Part shown: piece by piece, positions 53,291 to 61,615 of the stretch
Position numbering within the stretch: position 1 is the first letter of the stretch
Layout of the letters: each line of letters opens with the position of its first letter
Source of the DNA: Streptomyces katrae
GTDB taxonomy: Bacteria > Actinomycetota > Actinomycetes > Streptomycetales > Streptomycetaceae
DNA: 64,000 nucleotides
Direction: 5' to 3'
Assembly (NCBI RefSeq): GCF_000717655.1
Contig: NZ_JNZY01000008.1
Location: forward strand, 162,373-226,372
Notes under the pieces: model-generated
The model's input: the letters and a program-made list of their open reading frames with translations, nothing else
Told to the model about the DNA's origin: nothing
Database searches by the model: none
Program-made: the position numbers and the translations under genes

Positions 53291-53715
53291 TCCTTCTCCT
53301 CCCGTCGGGTGGTGGTGCGCCGGCGCGGACGGCTCTCGGTCTTCTCCTCCGCCTCGTCGCGGGCCTGGTGGAACGCGTCGGAGACGGCCTGTGCGGCTCC
53401 GCTGAGCGCGCCCTTGGACTTGCCGCGGGCTCCGGACTCGGTGATCTCGCCGACCAGGTCGGGGAGGCCGGGGCTCTTGCGCGGACCGGCTTCCAGGTCC
53501 AGGCGGTTGCAGGCCTCGGCGAACTTCAGGTAGGTGTCCACGCTGGCCACGACGACCCGGATGTCGATCTTCAGGATCTCGATGCCGACCAGGGAGACCC
53601 GCACGAACGCGTCGATCACCAGACCGCGGTCGAGGACGAGTTCCAGGACGTCGTACAGACCGCTGGAACCACCCCCGGAGGCGGTCGGCGCGGACTGGGC
53701 AGGGACGACAGTCAT
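53287..53715 (-). CDS. gvpA: Gas vesicle structural protein GvpA
   Basis: A 142-residue GvpA: the shell domain covers about residues 18-75 (GLYDVLELVLDRGLVIDAFVRVSLVGIEILKIDIRVVVASVDTYL in pieces). A further about 65 residues of charged, Arg/Glu-rich sequence follow, twice the length of classic GvpA. It is the main wall protein; the tail is usual in actinomycete versions. Confidence 0.92.
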   Translation of the reverse strand: MTVVPAQSAPTASGGGSSGLYDVLELVLDRGLVIDAFVRVSLVGIEILKIDIRVVVASVDTYLKFAEACNRLDLEAGPRKSPGLPDLVGEITESGARGKSKGALSGAAQAVSDAFHQARDEAEEKTESRPRRRTTTRREEKE

Positions 53716-53751
53716 TGTTCCGGTTCCCTCTCGTGTGGGAGGCGGGCGGGG

Positions 53752-54063
53752 TCACCTTCGGTCCGCGCGCCCCCGTTCGTAGCGGCGGGTACGCCGGTAG
53801 CCGAGCAGTTCGCCGGCCGGGTCGAGCTCGACGTCGTACGACGCCAGCAGGCTCGTCGTGTCGGGGATCCGGGAGAGTTCGAGGACCTCGACCGACAGCT
53901 GCCAGGCGCCGTCCTCGGCGCGCTCGCAGGAGCTGACGGACTCGACGGGCAGGCGCAGCAGTTCCGACAGTTGGTCGATCGCCGCACCGATGGCGCGGGC
54001 GGCCGACAGCGGCCGTTCCTTGTCCGCCTCTTTCGGTGTTCCGTGGTGGGACGTGTCAGTCAT
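53752..54063 (-). CDS. gvpO: Gas vesicle protein GvpO
   Basis: A 103-residue GvpO (GAAIDQLSELLRLPVESVSSCERAEDGAW, VLELSRIPDTTSLLASYDVELDPAGELLGY). It is the first gene of the gvpOAFGYZJLSK string and is needed for vesicle formation. ATG 54063 has an AGGAGGA site. Its upstream region, 54064-54220, should hold the operon promoter. Confidence 0.92.
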   Translation of the reverse strand: MTDTSHHGTPKEADKERPLSAARAIGAAIDQLSELLRLPVESVSSCERAEDGAWQLSVEVLELSRIPDTTSLLASYDVELDPAGELLGYRRTRRYERGRADRR

Positions 54064-54220
54064 GACTTCCTCCTGCTGCGTATGGCCGGTCCTCCCACCG
54101 CCAAACCCCTTCGGTCGCAACCAGATCGAACGCGCGTCTCCGCACGCCTCTTCCGGCACCACTCCGGCGGGCCGCCCAACGCCCGTCGGCCGCGGGCCCG
54201 CTGGGAGCCCGGAACGCGGC

Positions 54221-54252
54221 GGGGCCGTGCCCGCTGTACGCGGCACGGCCCC
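54221..54252 (-). terminator. Terminator after the PPOX flavoprotein gene
   Basis: GGGGCCGTGCC and GGCACGGCCCC form an 11-base stem with a 10-base loop, 20 bases after the stop. It insulates the gas vesicle operon from the genes upstream. Confidence 0.7.
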
Positions 54253-54271
54253 GAGCGGGATCGGGATCCCG

Positions 54272-54895
54272 TCACGTCACGCTCGGACCGGGGACGTACT
54301 CCGCCCGCCGCCGGGTGAAGTACTCGGTGTCCTTGGGGCGCGCGGCGTCATGGCTGCCCGGCCGTGGGGCCGGCTCCATGTGCGGTAGGTGCTTGGAGCA
54401 GTGGACGTAGGCCTCCTCGACGGAGAGGTGGACCCACAGGTGCGGTGTGCGGCCCGGTGCGATGTCCTGGGGCAGGTCGGGGTGGCTGCGGCGCAGGTCG
54501 TCGTCGTGGCAGAGACGCGCCACGCCGTTGACGTGCAGTCCCACGTGGTGGTGGGTGAAGTCGACGAAGAGCAGGCCCAGATGGGGGTTCTCGAGCATGT
54601 TGCCGGCACTGGCGAGCACGCCGTTGCCGCGGTACTCGGGGTAGGCGAGGGTCCCTTCGTCGATCACGTGCACGAACCCCGGAGGTCCTGCCCGGAAACT
54701 CGCGTCGCATTCCCCGTGGGAGTCGGCGGTGGCCAGGAACACCATGGTCTGGCAGCCGATGAAGTCGCGCATTTCCTGGGTGAGATGGGGGTGTACCTGC
54801 TGGTCGTAGAAGCGGGCGGCGCGGTCGGCGGTTCCCAGGTGCTGCTGAAGGCGGTGTTCACCGGCTGATCCGAAGGACGGCGGTGGCAAGATCAC
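54272..54895 (-). CDS. Pyridoxamine 5'-phosphate oxidase family flavoprotein
   Basis: A 207-residue split-barrel flavoprotein (MRDFIGCQTMVFLATADSHGECDASFRAGP, LLFVDFTHHHVGLHVNGVARL, VHLSVEEAYVHCSKHLP). This matches PPOX-fold FMN proteins often located beside flavohemoglobin genes. It begins 34 bases after the flavohemoprotein stop, so both share a transcript. The substrate is unknown. Confidence 0.88.
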   Translation of the reverse strand: MILPPPSFGSAGEHRLQQHLGTADRAARFYDQQVHPHLTQEMRDFIGCQTMVFLATADSHGECDASFRAGPPGFVHVIDEGTLAYPEYRGNGVLASAGNMLENPHLGLLFVDFTHHHVGLHVNGVARLCHDDDLRRSHPDLPQDIAPGRTPHLWVHLSVEEAYVHCSKHLPHMEPAPRPGSHDAARPKDTEYFTRRRAEYVPGPSVT

Positions 54896-54929
54896 GGGGG
54901 GTCTCCTGGCGGGGCGGACGGGGAGCGGC

Positions 54930-56165
54930 TCAGCGCGCGGACAGGACGGGCGTCTCGAAGGGGTCGTGGTGGATGTGGTCGGGCAGCGTGCCGTGGAGGG
55001 TGAGCGTCTCGCCGGCGGAGACGACCATGGAAGCGGGTCCGCTGAGGAAGCAGTCGTGCTGGTACCAGGGCCCGTACTCGGCGAGGACCTGCGGCAGGGA
55101 TCCGCGGATGCCGGGGATGTGTTCGTGGGAGACCGCGCCGCGCAGGGTCAGCCAGTGGTGGCGCTGGGCCATCCGGAGCATGTCGTCCACCCCGTACAGC
55201 TCCGCTCCGGTGCGGGCGCCGAGGAACAGGTCCACCTGGTGGCGGCCGCCCCGGCGGGCTACCTCCTCGATCAGCGCCCGGATCGGCGCGAGGCCGGTGC
55301 CTCCGGCCACGCACAGCAGGTCACGCTGGCTGGCGGCGTCCAGCACCATGTCGCCCATCGGCGGCCCGAGCCGGAGGACGTCACCGACCACGGCCCGGTG
55401 GACGAGGGCCTCGCTGACCGTGCCGCCGGGGACGGCGCGCACGTGGAAGGTGAGAGTGCCGTCCTCACGCGGTGCGTTGGCGGCGGAGTAGTAGCGCCAC
55501 TGCTTCGGCCACCACGGGGTCTCCAGGCTGACGTACTGTCCGGCGGCGTACTCGTACGGCAGGTGCGGGCGTACGGTGATCTCGGCGATGCCGTGTCCCC
55601 GCGAGAGCCGGTGCACCACCGTGGCGGGCCAGGTGGCGGGCCGTACCGCCGCGTCCTGCTCCGCCGCGCTCATCATGACCTGGGCCACCGCTCCGTACGC
55701 CTTCGTCCAGATGGCGGCGATCTCCGCGTTCCAGGCCTGGCCGGCGAAGCGGGCCAGGGAGGCCAGCAGACACTCGCCCACCGCCGGGAAGTGCTCCGCG
55801 AGGGTGCCGAACTTGCGGTGGTCGCGGCCGAGGTGCCCGCAGAACCGCACCAGGCCCACGGGGTCGTCGACGAGGTCCACGATGCGCAGCAGCGCGCGCA
55901 GCAGGCGGCCGCGCTGGGCGTCCATCCCGGGCGGGAACAGGGGACGGACCTCGGGGTGCCGGGTGAACAGGATGGCGTAGAAGTAGACCGCCATGTCCGC
56001 CGCGAGGGGCTCCACCACGGCGACGGAAGCCCTGAGGAGGGACGTCTCCCTCTCGGACAGGAGTGCTTGGGCGGCCGGCGGCGCGAACGGCGGCGCGGCC
56101 GGGTCCGGTACCGGCTGCCTTTCCTCCTCGGGACGGGGCGTGTACGGACTGCTGGGACGGCTCAT
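54930..56165 (-). CDS. hmp: Flavohemoprotein (globin-FAD-NAD fusion)
   Basis: A 411-residue flavohemoglobin. The globin domain covers about residues 30-165 (proximal His in GHLGRDHRKFG), the FAD domain follows (RYYSAAN), then the NAD domain (CVAGGTGLAPIRALIEE). Such proteins turn nitric oxide into nitrate with NADPH. A Pro-rich extension of about 25 residues precedes the globin. ATG 56165 is chosen; a longer reading enters the promoter. Confidence 0.9.
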   Translation of the reverse strand: MSRPSSPYTPRPEEERQPVPDPAAPPFAPPAAQALLSERETSLLRASVAVVEPLAADMAVYFYAILFTRHPEVRPLFPPGMDAQRGRLLRALLRIVDLVDDPVGLVRFCGHLGRDHRKFGTLAEHFPAVGECLLASLARFAGQAWNAEIAAIWTKAYGAVAQVMMSAAEQDAAVRPATWPATVVHRLSRGHGIAEITVRPHLPYEYAAGQYVSLETPWWPKQWRYYSAANAPREDGTLTFHVRAVPGGTVSEALVHRAVVGDVLRLGPPMGDMVLDAASQRDLLCVAGGTGLAPIRALIEEVARRGGRHQVDLFLGARTGAELYGVDDMLRMAQRHHWLTLRGAVSHEHIPGIRGSLPQVLAEYGPWYQHDCFLSGPASMVVSAGETLTLHGTLPDHIHHDPFETPVLSAR

Positions 56166-56531
56166 CCGGAACCTCAACGGGTCAGCGCTCCCCCCGTCAC
56201 CACAGTCGATGGGTTCCGCCGGGTGGGGGGAGGCGTGGCCTGTTCCTGGGGGTGCCACCGCCCGGGTGTGTGGACGGCGGAGGCGAATCCTTCACCGAAT
56301 CCACGCGTCCCGGGAGGGGAGGGAGAGCCGAACAGTGCAAGCATGGTGCCTCATTTGGGGTCGATGGCCGACAAAGTGGACGGAATGCTTCCGGTTGCCT
56401 GGTGATCCTCAAGGAGGAAGCCCGAACGGGGAAGGGTCGTATCCGCCAGATCTCCCCCGGAGGTCTTGTCGCTTCCCCAGAACCCGCGGCCGGTATCCCG
56501 TCACCGGGCAATGACCGGTCCCCCTACCGGT

Positions 56532-56583
56532 CCCGCCCCTGCCCCGAGAACGGGTCGGCATCCGTTTCCGGGGCAGGGGCGGG
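56532..56583 (+). promoter_or_regulatory. Long hairpin in the leader of the ZIP permease gene
   Basis: CCCGCCCCTGCCCCG (56532-56546) pairs perfectly with CGGGGCAGGGGCGGG (56569-56583) across 22 bases. It lies 34 bases before the ATG of the ZIP gene, with no gene upstream that it could terminate. ACCGGTCCC is repeated just before it. A regulatory leader or attenuator is possible. Confidence 0.55.
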
Positions 56584-56617
56584 TGTGACGAGCGACGACG
56601 ACATGAAGGGACGGGCC

Positions 56618-57370
56618 ATGGCGGGAGCGTTGATCGCCGGCGGGTGGGGGCTGTTCGCGGGAGCGGCCCTGTTGGCGGGCGCCGCGGCCGGCTCGCTGTT
56701 GCGGGTCTCCGCCCAGTGGATCGCACTGATCATGGCCTTCGGCAGCGGCGTGCTGATATCGGCCGTGTCCTTCGAACTGGTGCAGGAGGCGTACGAGCAG
56801 GGCGGTGCCCTGCCGACCGCCGGCGGTGCGTTGGCCGGGGCGACCGTGTACTCCCTGGCCAACGTGGTCCTGGCCCGGCACGGCGCCAGGCACCGCAAGC
56901 GCTCGGGCACCCGCCAGCCCTCCGAACCGCAGCGGCCCGGCTCCGGCAACGCCATCGCGCTCGGCGCCCTGCTCGACGGGATCCCCGAGTCGGTGGTCAT
57001 CGGCACCAGCCTGCTGGGCGGGGGGAGCGTCGGCATGGCCACCGTCGCCGCCGTGTTCATCAGCAACGTCCCGGAGGGGATGGCCAGTGCGGCGGGAATG
57101 AAGCGCGCGGGCCGCAGCCGTACGTACGTCTTCACCCTGTGGTCGGCCGTCGCGGTGGTGTCCGGCCTGGCCGCGCTCGCCGGATACGCCTTCCTCGGCG
57201 GAGCCTCCGGTACGTGGATGGCGGCCATCACCGCGGTGGCCGCCGGGGCGATCCTCGCGATGGTCGCGGACACGATGATCCCGGAGGCCTTCGAGGAGGC
57301 GCACCTCCTCGCCGGGCTCACCACGGTCCTGGGGTTCCTCACGGCCTTCGTCCTGTCCCACACCGTCTGA
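56618..57370 (+). CDS. ZIP family metal permease
   Basis: A 250-residue ZIP protein with about eight membrane segments, a polar His/Arg-rich loop (ARHGARHRKRSGTRQPSE region) after the third, and the metal-binding helices DGIPESVVIG and SNVPEGMASA. The first His/Asn pair of typical zinc ZIPs reads D/G here. It is predicted to move zinc or iron into the cell. ATG 56618 has AAGGGA; ATG 56603 has no site. Confidence 0.85.
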   Translation: MAGALIAGGWGLFAGAALLAGAAAGSLLRVSAQWIALIMAFGSGVLISAVSFELVQEAYEQGGALPTAGGALAGATVYSLANVVLARHGARHRKRSGTRQPSEPQRPGSGNAIALGALLDGIPESVVIGTSLLGGGSVGMATVAAVFISNVPEGMASAAGMKRAGRSRTYVFTLWSAVAVVSGLAALAGYAFLGGASGTWMAAITAVAAGAILAMVADTMIPEAFEEAHLLAGLTTVLGFLTAFVLSHTV

Positions 57371-57524
57371 GCACCCGGCGGGCGAGGAAGGTGGGCGGCT
57401 TGGGCGCTCCCGCAGATGCTCAGCGCTCACCCCGGCGGGGCCACCCCTCCCAGGAGGCGGCCGACCGGGTCGGCCACGCTGTCGACGGCGCGCAGGCGGC
57501 GCCTTGCGCGCGGGCCGGGCCCGG

Positions 57525-58631
57525 TCACCGGGCACGCCGTTTCTCCTCCTCGCTCCACTCCCGCGTGTCGCGCGGCTCCACGTAGGGCTCGTCCTCCGCG
57601 GCAAGTCCGCCGACGATGGCGCGCTCGCGGCTCATCTCGGCGTCGAACTCCAGGCCGAGGAGAATGGCGAGATTGGTGATCCACAGCCAGATCAGGAAGA
57701 CGATGACGCCGGCCAGGGTGCCGTACGTCTTGTTGTACGAGTTGAAGTTGGCCACGTACAGGGCGAATCCGGCAGAGGCGGCCATCCAGATCACCAGTGC
57801 GAGGAAACTTCCCGGGGTGACCCAGCGGAAGCCGCGCCCCTTGGCGTTCGGGGCGGCCCAGTACAGCACAGCGATCATGATGGTGACCAGGAGCACCAGC
57901 ACGGGCCATTTCGCGATCGACCACACGGTGACCGCGGTTTCGCCGAGCCCCAGAGCGTCCCCCGCGCGGCGGGCGAGGCTGCCGGTGAACACCACGATCA
58001 GGGCGCTTGCCGTCGCCATGACCATCAGCCCGACGGTGAGCACCAGCCGCAGGGGCAGCACCTTCCACACGGGCCGGCCCTCCGGCATGTCGTAGACGGC
58101 GTTGGAGGACCGGATGAACGCCGCGATGTACCCGGAGGCGGACCACACCGCGGCGATCAGGCCCGCGACCGCCAGGATGGACCCGGTTCCCGTACTGCCC
58201 TGGAGCTGGCGGACCGCGCTGGAGACGATGTCGCGTGCGGCGCCGGGGGTCAGCCGCTGGAGGTTGTCCAGGACGGAATGGGTGGCCGACTCCCCGACGA
58301 CTCCGAGCAGGGAGACCAGGACCAGGAGGGCGGGGAACAGCGACAGGACGCTGTAGTAGGTCAACGCCGCAGCACGGTCGGCCAGCTCGTCGTCCTGGAA
58401 CTCCTTGAACGTCCGTTTCAGCACGGCCGACCAGGACTTCTTGGGGAGTTCCGTGGGCTCGTCGGGTGCGTTGCGCTCCACTTCGGGGCCCGGGCCGAGG
58501 GTCGGGCCGGGGCTCGGGCCGGGATCCTCCTCGGGTCCGCGCCGGGTGTCGTGCCGTCTCTTGTCCCTGTCCGCGGGAGCCGGGTTGTCCTTCATGTCAG
58601 GCGACTGTCCTGTTCCGTCCAGGGCAAACAT
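57525..58631 (-). CDS. YihY/UPF0761 family membrane protein
   Basis: A 368-residue protein of the YihY (formerly ribonuclease BN) family. A charged Pro-rich N-terminal region of about 65 residues is followed by six membrane segments (AALTYYSVLSLFPALLVLVSLLG, GYIAAFIRSSNAVYD, GSFLALVIWMAASAGFALYVANF) and a charged tail. Function is not established. ATG 58595 is an alternative start. Confidence 0.88.
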   Translation of the reverse strand: MFALDGTGQSPDMKDNPAPADRDKRRHDTRRGPEEDPGPSPGPTLGPGPEVERNAPDEPTELPKKSWSAVLKRTFKEFQDDELADRAAALTYYSVLSLFPALLVLVSLLGVVGESATHSVLDNLQRLTPGAARDIVSSAVRQLQGSTGTGSILAVAGLIAAVWSASGYIAAFIRSSNAVYDMPEGRPVWKVLPLRLVLTVGLMVMATASALIVVFTGSLARRAGDALGLGETAVTVWSIAKWPVLVLLVTIMIAVLYWAAPNAKGRGFRWVTPGSFLALVIWMAASAGFALYVANFNSYNKTYGTLAGVIVFLIWLWITNLAILLGLEFDAEMSRERAIVGGLAAEDEPYVEPRDTREWSEEEKRRAR

Positions 58632-58734
58632 GCCCGTCCGGGACGGGCGAGGGGCCCGGTGGATGCCGGCTGAGCGGGTGCACGGGTGCAGGGCGCCACT
58701 TCCTGGGGGCTGCCGCGGCCGTCGCGGAGACCAA

Positions 58735-59040
58735 GGTCAGTGCCGGGGCCATATATCTGCCCATGGCGGGGACCGGGCAGTGACGTGTCTGTTCACGGGT
58801 GCTCCAGCGCTCGCCCGTACCGAACCGGGCCAGGTCGCCGAAGGTCTCGCGGCCCCCTCCTGTCACCAGCACGTTCGAGGGCTTCAGGTCGCGGTGGAGA
58901 AGGCCCGCCCGGTGGATGGCTTCCAGGGCCTCGGCTAGAGCGACGGCCAGCCTGCGCAACTCCGCGGGCGACAGTGTCCCTCCGTCCGCCGGCAGCTGCC
59001 CAGGTCGGGCGCCTCGATCTCACGCCGGAAGCGCTGCCGG
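58735..59040 (-). pseudogene. Serine/threonine protein kinase remnant
   Basis: A minus-strand frame reads PAELRRLAVALAEALEAIHRAGLLHRDLKPSNVLV, the catalytic loop of a bacterial Ser/Thr kinase. Farther on, the DFG loop is destroyed (FGDLARFG) and the activation segment is reduced to GRYMAPALT. Upstream, RFRREIEAPDLG is the end of the N-lobe in a shifted frame. The rest of the kinase is absent. Confidence 0.65.
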
Positions 59041-59119
59041 GAAACCGCTGGCCACAGCAACCAGCAGCCAGATGCCAGCAGCGCCCATCATCCGTACGTG
59101 AAATGCGGCGCGGGCCGAG

Positions 59120-59785
59120 CTAGGGCTCGTCGTCGACGGCGCCGGGTGCCAGGGCGGGGGCCGGAAAGGCGTGGCGTGCCTCGCCACCGGTCCACCACAC
59201 ACCGATGGCGAACACCGCGGCCGCTTCCAGGAGCGCCGCGCGGGACAGTCCGCCGCAGGACAGCGGGGAGCAGCCCATCGACGTGATGAGCTCTTGCGCG
59301 AGGGCGGTCGCGGCGGGGGTGCCGGTGCAGAACGGCACGGCCAGGGGTGCGCCCTCGAAGGCGGGTCGCGGCAGGGTCCAGATGCTCTCGTGGCAGATGC
59401 CGAAGACCTTGGCGACACCGGCGTCCGGCGCGGCGGCCGCGATGCGCGCGGCGACGGAGTCCGTGCCGCCGGCGGTGGACAGTGAGGGCCCGTCGGGGCC
59501 GGGCGTCATGGGCACCGTGCAGTCGAGCACGGTCCGTCCGGCCAGAACGGGGGCGAGGTGCTGGGCCAAGCGCGGTGCACTGTCCGCTGGTACGGCCATC
59601 AGGACCGCCTCGCCGAAAGCAGCCGCTTCGGTCAGGCTGCCGTGCCCGGCGGCGCCGATTCGGGCGGCGGTCGCGGCTGCGGCCGCCGCGTTCCGGCCGC
59701 CCACCAGGACGTGGTGGCCGGCTCGCACCCAGGCACCGCCGAGGGCCGTGGCCATCGAGCCCGTGCCGAGAATGCCGATGCGCAT
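59120..59785 (-). CDS. NADPH-dependent F420 reductase-like oxidoreductase
   Basis: A 221-residue Rossmann protein (MRIGILGTGSMATALGGAWVRAGHHVLVGGR in pieces) with a helical C-terminal domain (ITSMGCSPLSCGGLSRAALLEAAA). It resembles F420:NADP oxidoreductase-type proteins and the reductase at 42073-42780. It diverges from an HxlR regulator over a palindrome, a common arrangement for redox-responsive pairs. Confidence 0.85.
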   Translation of the reverse strand: MRIGILGTGSMATALGGAWVRAGHHVLVGGRNAAAAAATAARIGAAGHGSLTEAAAFGEAVLMAVPADSAPRLAQHLAPVLAGRTVLDCTVPMTPGPDGPSLSTAGGTDSVAARIAAAAPDAGVAKVFGICHESIWTLPRPAFEGAPLAVPFCTGTPAATALAQELITSMGCSPLSCGGLSRAALLEAAAVFAIGVWWTGGEARHAFPAPALAPGAVDDEP

Positions 59786-59842
59786 GATGCTGCTTGCCTT
59801 TGCGTTTGAGTCGTGGGATGTCATGTACCGGACGCTAGGCGG

Positions 59843-59872
59843 GCTGATGCACACCGCGTGGTGTGCATCAGC
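59843..59872. promoter_or_regulatory. 12-base palindrome, likely HxlR operator
   Basis: GCTGATGCACAC (59843-59854) and GTGTGCATCAGC (59861-59872) form a perfect inverted repeat with a 6-base spacer, between the reductase and hxlR genes and 16 bases from the latter. Confidence 0.7.
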
Positions 59873-59888
59873 CGGGCAGGATGGGCGT

Positions 59889-60353
59889 ATGGGAGAGCAT
59901 GAGGAGCTGGCAGGGGACGGGTTCGCGGCGGACTGCAGGGCCCGGGTCGCCTTCGAGGTGCTGGCGAACCGGTGGGACAGCGTGGTGGTCTTCATCCTCG
60001 GTGAGGGCGGCCCGATGCGCCCGCGGGCCCTGCTGGACCGGATCGGTGGGATCAGCCCCAAGGTGCTCAACGACGCGCTGCGGCGGCTGGAGTACAACGG
60101 CCTGGTGGAGCGCCGCCGTTACGCCGAGGCGCCGCCGCGCGTCGATTACGCCCTCACCGAGGCCGGCGCGGCCCTGCTCGTTCCCATCCGCGCGATGGGC
60201 AGCTGGGCCGCCCGCTACGCGGACACCGTCCTGACGTCCCAGGATCGCTTCGAAACGCCCGCTGATACCGCTGCGGCCTTGAACGGAGGAGTTCGCCCGA
60301 GCCGGAACCGGCGGGAGGCGGGCAGCGTCCCCGGACACGCCAGTCCGTCCTGA
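59889..60353 (+). CDS. HxlR family transcriptional regulator
   Basis: A 154-residue winged-helix regulator (FEVLANRWDSVVVFILGEGGPMRPRALLDRIGGISPKVLNDALRRLEYNGLVER in pieces). A cysteine, C16 in AADCRA, lies where HypR/QorR-type members have their redox-sensing Cys. The C terminus has an unstructured extension. It probably represses the divergent reductase gene and senses electrophiles or oxidants; the sensing role is inferred. Confidence 0.9.
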   Translation: MGEHEELAGDGFAADCRARVAFEVLANRWDSVVVFILGEGGPMRPRALLDRIGGISPKVLNDALRRLEYNGLVERRRYAEAPPRVDYALTEAGAALLVPIRAMGSWAARYADTVLTSQDRFETPADTAAALNGGVRPSRNRREAGSVPGHASPS

Positions 60354-60548
60354 CAAGCACGGCCTGACCATGTGGGCGTACGCGGCGCCGCCGGCCCCCT
60401 CAACCAGCAGCCACGGCACACCCCGTCGTCGACGACCTTGGGTCCCGCGGGCTCCTGACCTGCGAGCTGCGCGCTCATCGGCCGGCCCCGCGGGGAGTAC
60501 TCACGTTAAAGATTTGCGCCCGGCCGAGCCAGGGGCTTGAGTTCGGCC

Positions 60549-61313
60549 GTGACTGCTTTGAATGACCTTGTGCGGCCCGGCCGTTACCCGCGCTCATCCC
60601 GTTACGACCCGGCCTGGCTCGTCGGCCTCGACATGGGCCCGAACCCGTTGTGGCTGCTGGAGGACCTGGCCCGCAACCTCGAGCTGCGCCCCGGGATGCG
60701 GGTCCTCGACCTCGGCTCCGGCAAGGGCGCCACGTCCGTCTTCCTCGCCCGGGAGTTCGGCGTGGATGTCGTCGCCGCCGACTGGTGGATTCCCGCGGAG
60801 GACGCGGCCGCCGTCTTCGCCGAGGCGGGCGTAGGCGACCGGGTGTCCGCGGTGCGGGCGGAGGCGCACGCCCTGCCGTTCGAGCCGGGGACCTTCGACG
60901 CGATCGTGAGCATCGACGCGTTCGAGTACTTCGGCACCGCCGACGGATACCTGCCCTACCTGGCCCACTTCCTTCGCCCCGGCGGCCAGCTGGGTATCGC
61001 GACCCCGGCCATGACCCGTGAGGTCCGCGACCTCGGCGCGATCCCGCCCCACATCAAGCGCGTGGTCGGCTGGGAGGCGATCGCCTGGCACACGGCGCAA
61101 TGGTGGCGCTTCCAGTGGGAGATCACCGAACTGGTGGACGTCACCTCCGCGCGGCTCCAAGAGGACGCCTGGCGGGACTGGCTGCTGTGGGCGCGGGCGT
61201 GCGCCGAACTCCAGCCGGACGGCGAGAGGACCAACCGGCCGGTGATCGACATGCTCAGCGAGGACGGCGGGGAACACCTCTCCTTCGCCCTGGTGACCGC
61301 CCGCAAGCGGTGA
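60549..61313 (+). CDS. SAM-dependent methyltransferase
   Basis: A 254-residue class I methyltransferase with motif I VLDLGSGKGATSVFLAREFG, acidic motif AADWW, and motif IV FDAIVSIDAFEYFG. The acceptor is unknown. GTG 60549 is chosen because AGGGG lies before it at an acceptable distance; TTG 60537 is too close to that site. Confidence 0.88.
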   Translation: MTALNDLVRPGRYPRSSRYDPAWLVGLDMGPNPLWLLEDLARNLELRPGMRVLDLGSGKGATSVFLAREFGVDVVAADWWIPAEDAAAVFAEAGVGDRVSAVRAEAHALPFEPGTFDAIVSIDAFEYFGTADGYLPYLAHFLRPGGQLGIATPAMTREVRDLGAIPPHIKRVVGWEAIAWHTAQWWRFQWEITELVDVTSARLQEDAWRDWLLWARACAELQPDGERTNRPVIDMLSEDGGEHLSFALVTARKR

Positions 61314-61512
61314 GCGGGCGGCACCTGCCGACCGGGCTCGACGCGCCGAGGGGTTGGGAACCCGTTCCAGGGACGGGACGAGCGTGCGCAAGCCCGTCCG
61401 GCCTGGGCAGCCACTGGCGGGCCCGGCCTGAGCCCGGGGGCTCTGCGACCGGTCTGTTACTGTCGCCTCGGCGCGGGGAGCGCGTGAACACGACTCTGGT
61501 CCAGGGAGGTTG

Positions 61513-61569
61513 ATGAATATGGCCGTCAGCGGCCTTCCTCAGCATGCCCTTTTCCGGTCCGCGCGCTGA
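61513..61569 (+). CDS. Possible 18-residue leader peptide
   Basis: ATG 61513 is preceded by GGAGG at 4 bases and opens an 18-codon reading (MNMAVSGLPQHALFRSAR) ending at TGA 61569. It is followed by a hairpin (AACGAC 61570-61575 with GTCGTT 61590-61595) and then by the acetyltransferase start at 61616. The layout is that of an upstream peptide controlling the next gene. It has no run of one amino acid. Confidence 0.4.
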   Translation: MNMAVSGLPQHALFRSAR

Positions 61570-61615
61570 AACGACGCGACGCGGTCCGGGTCGTTCCGAT
61601 GACCAGGAGTCACAC

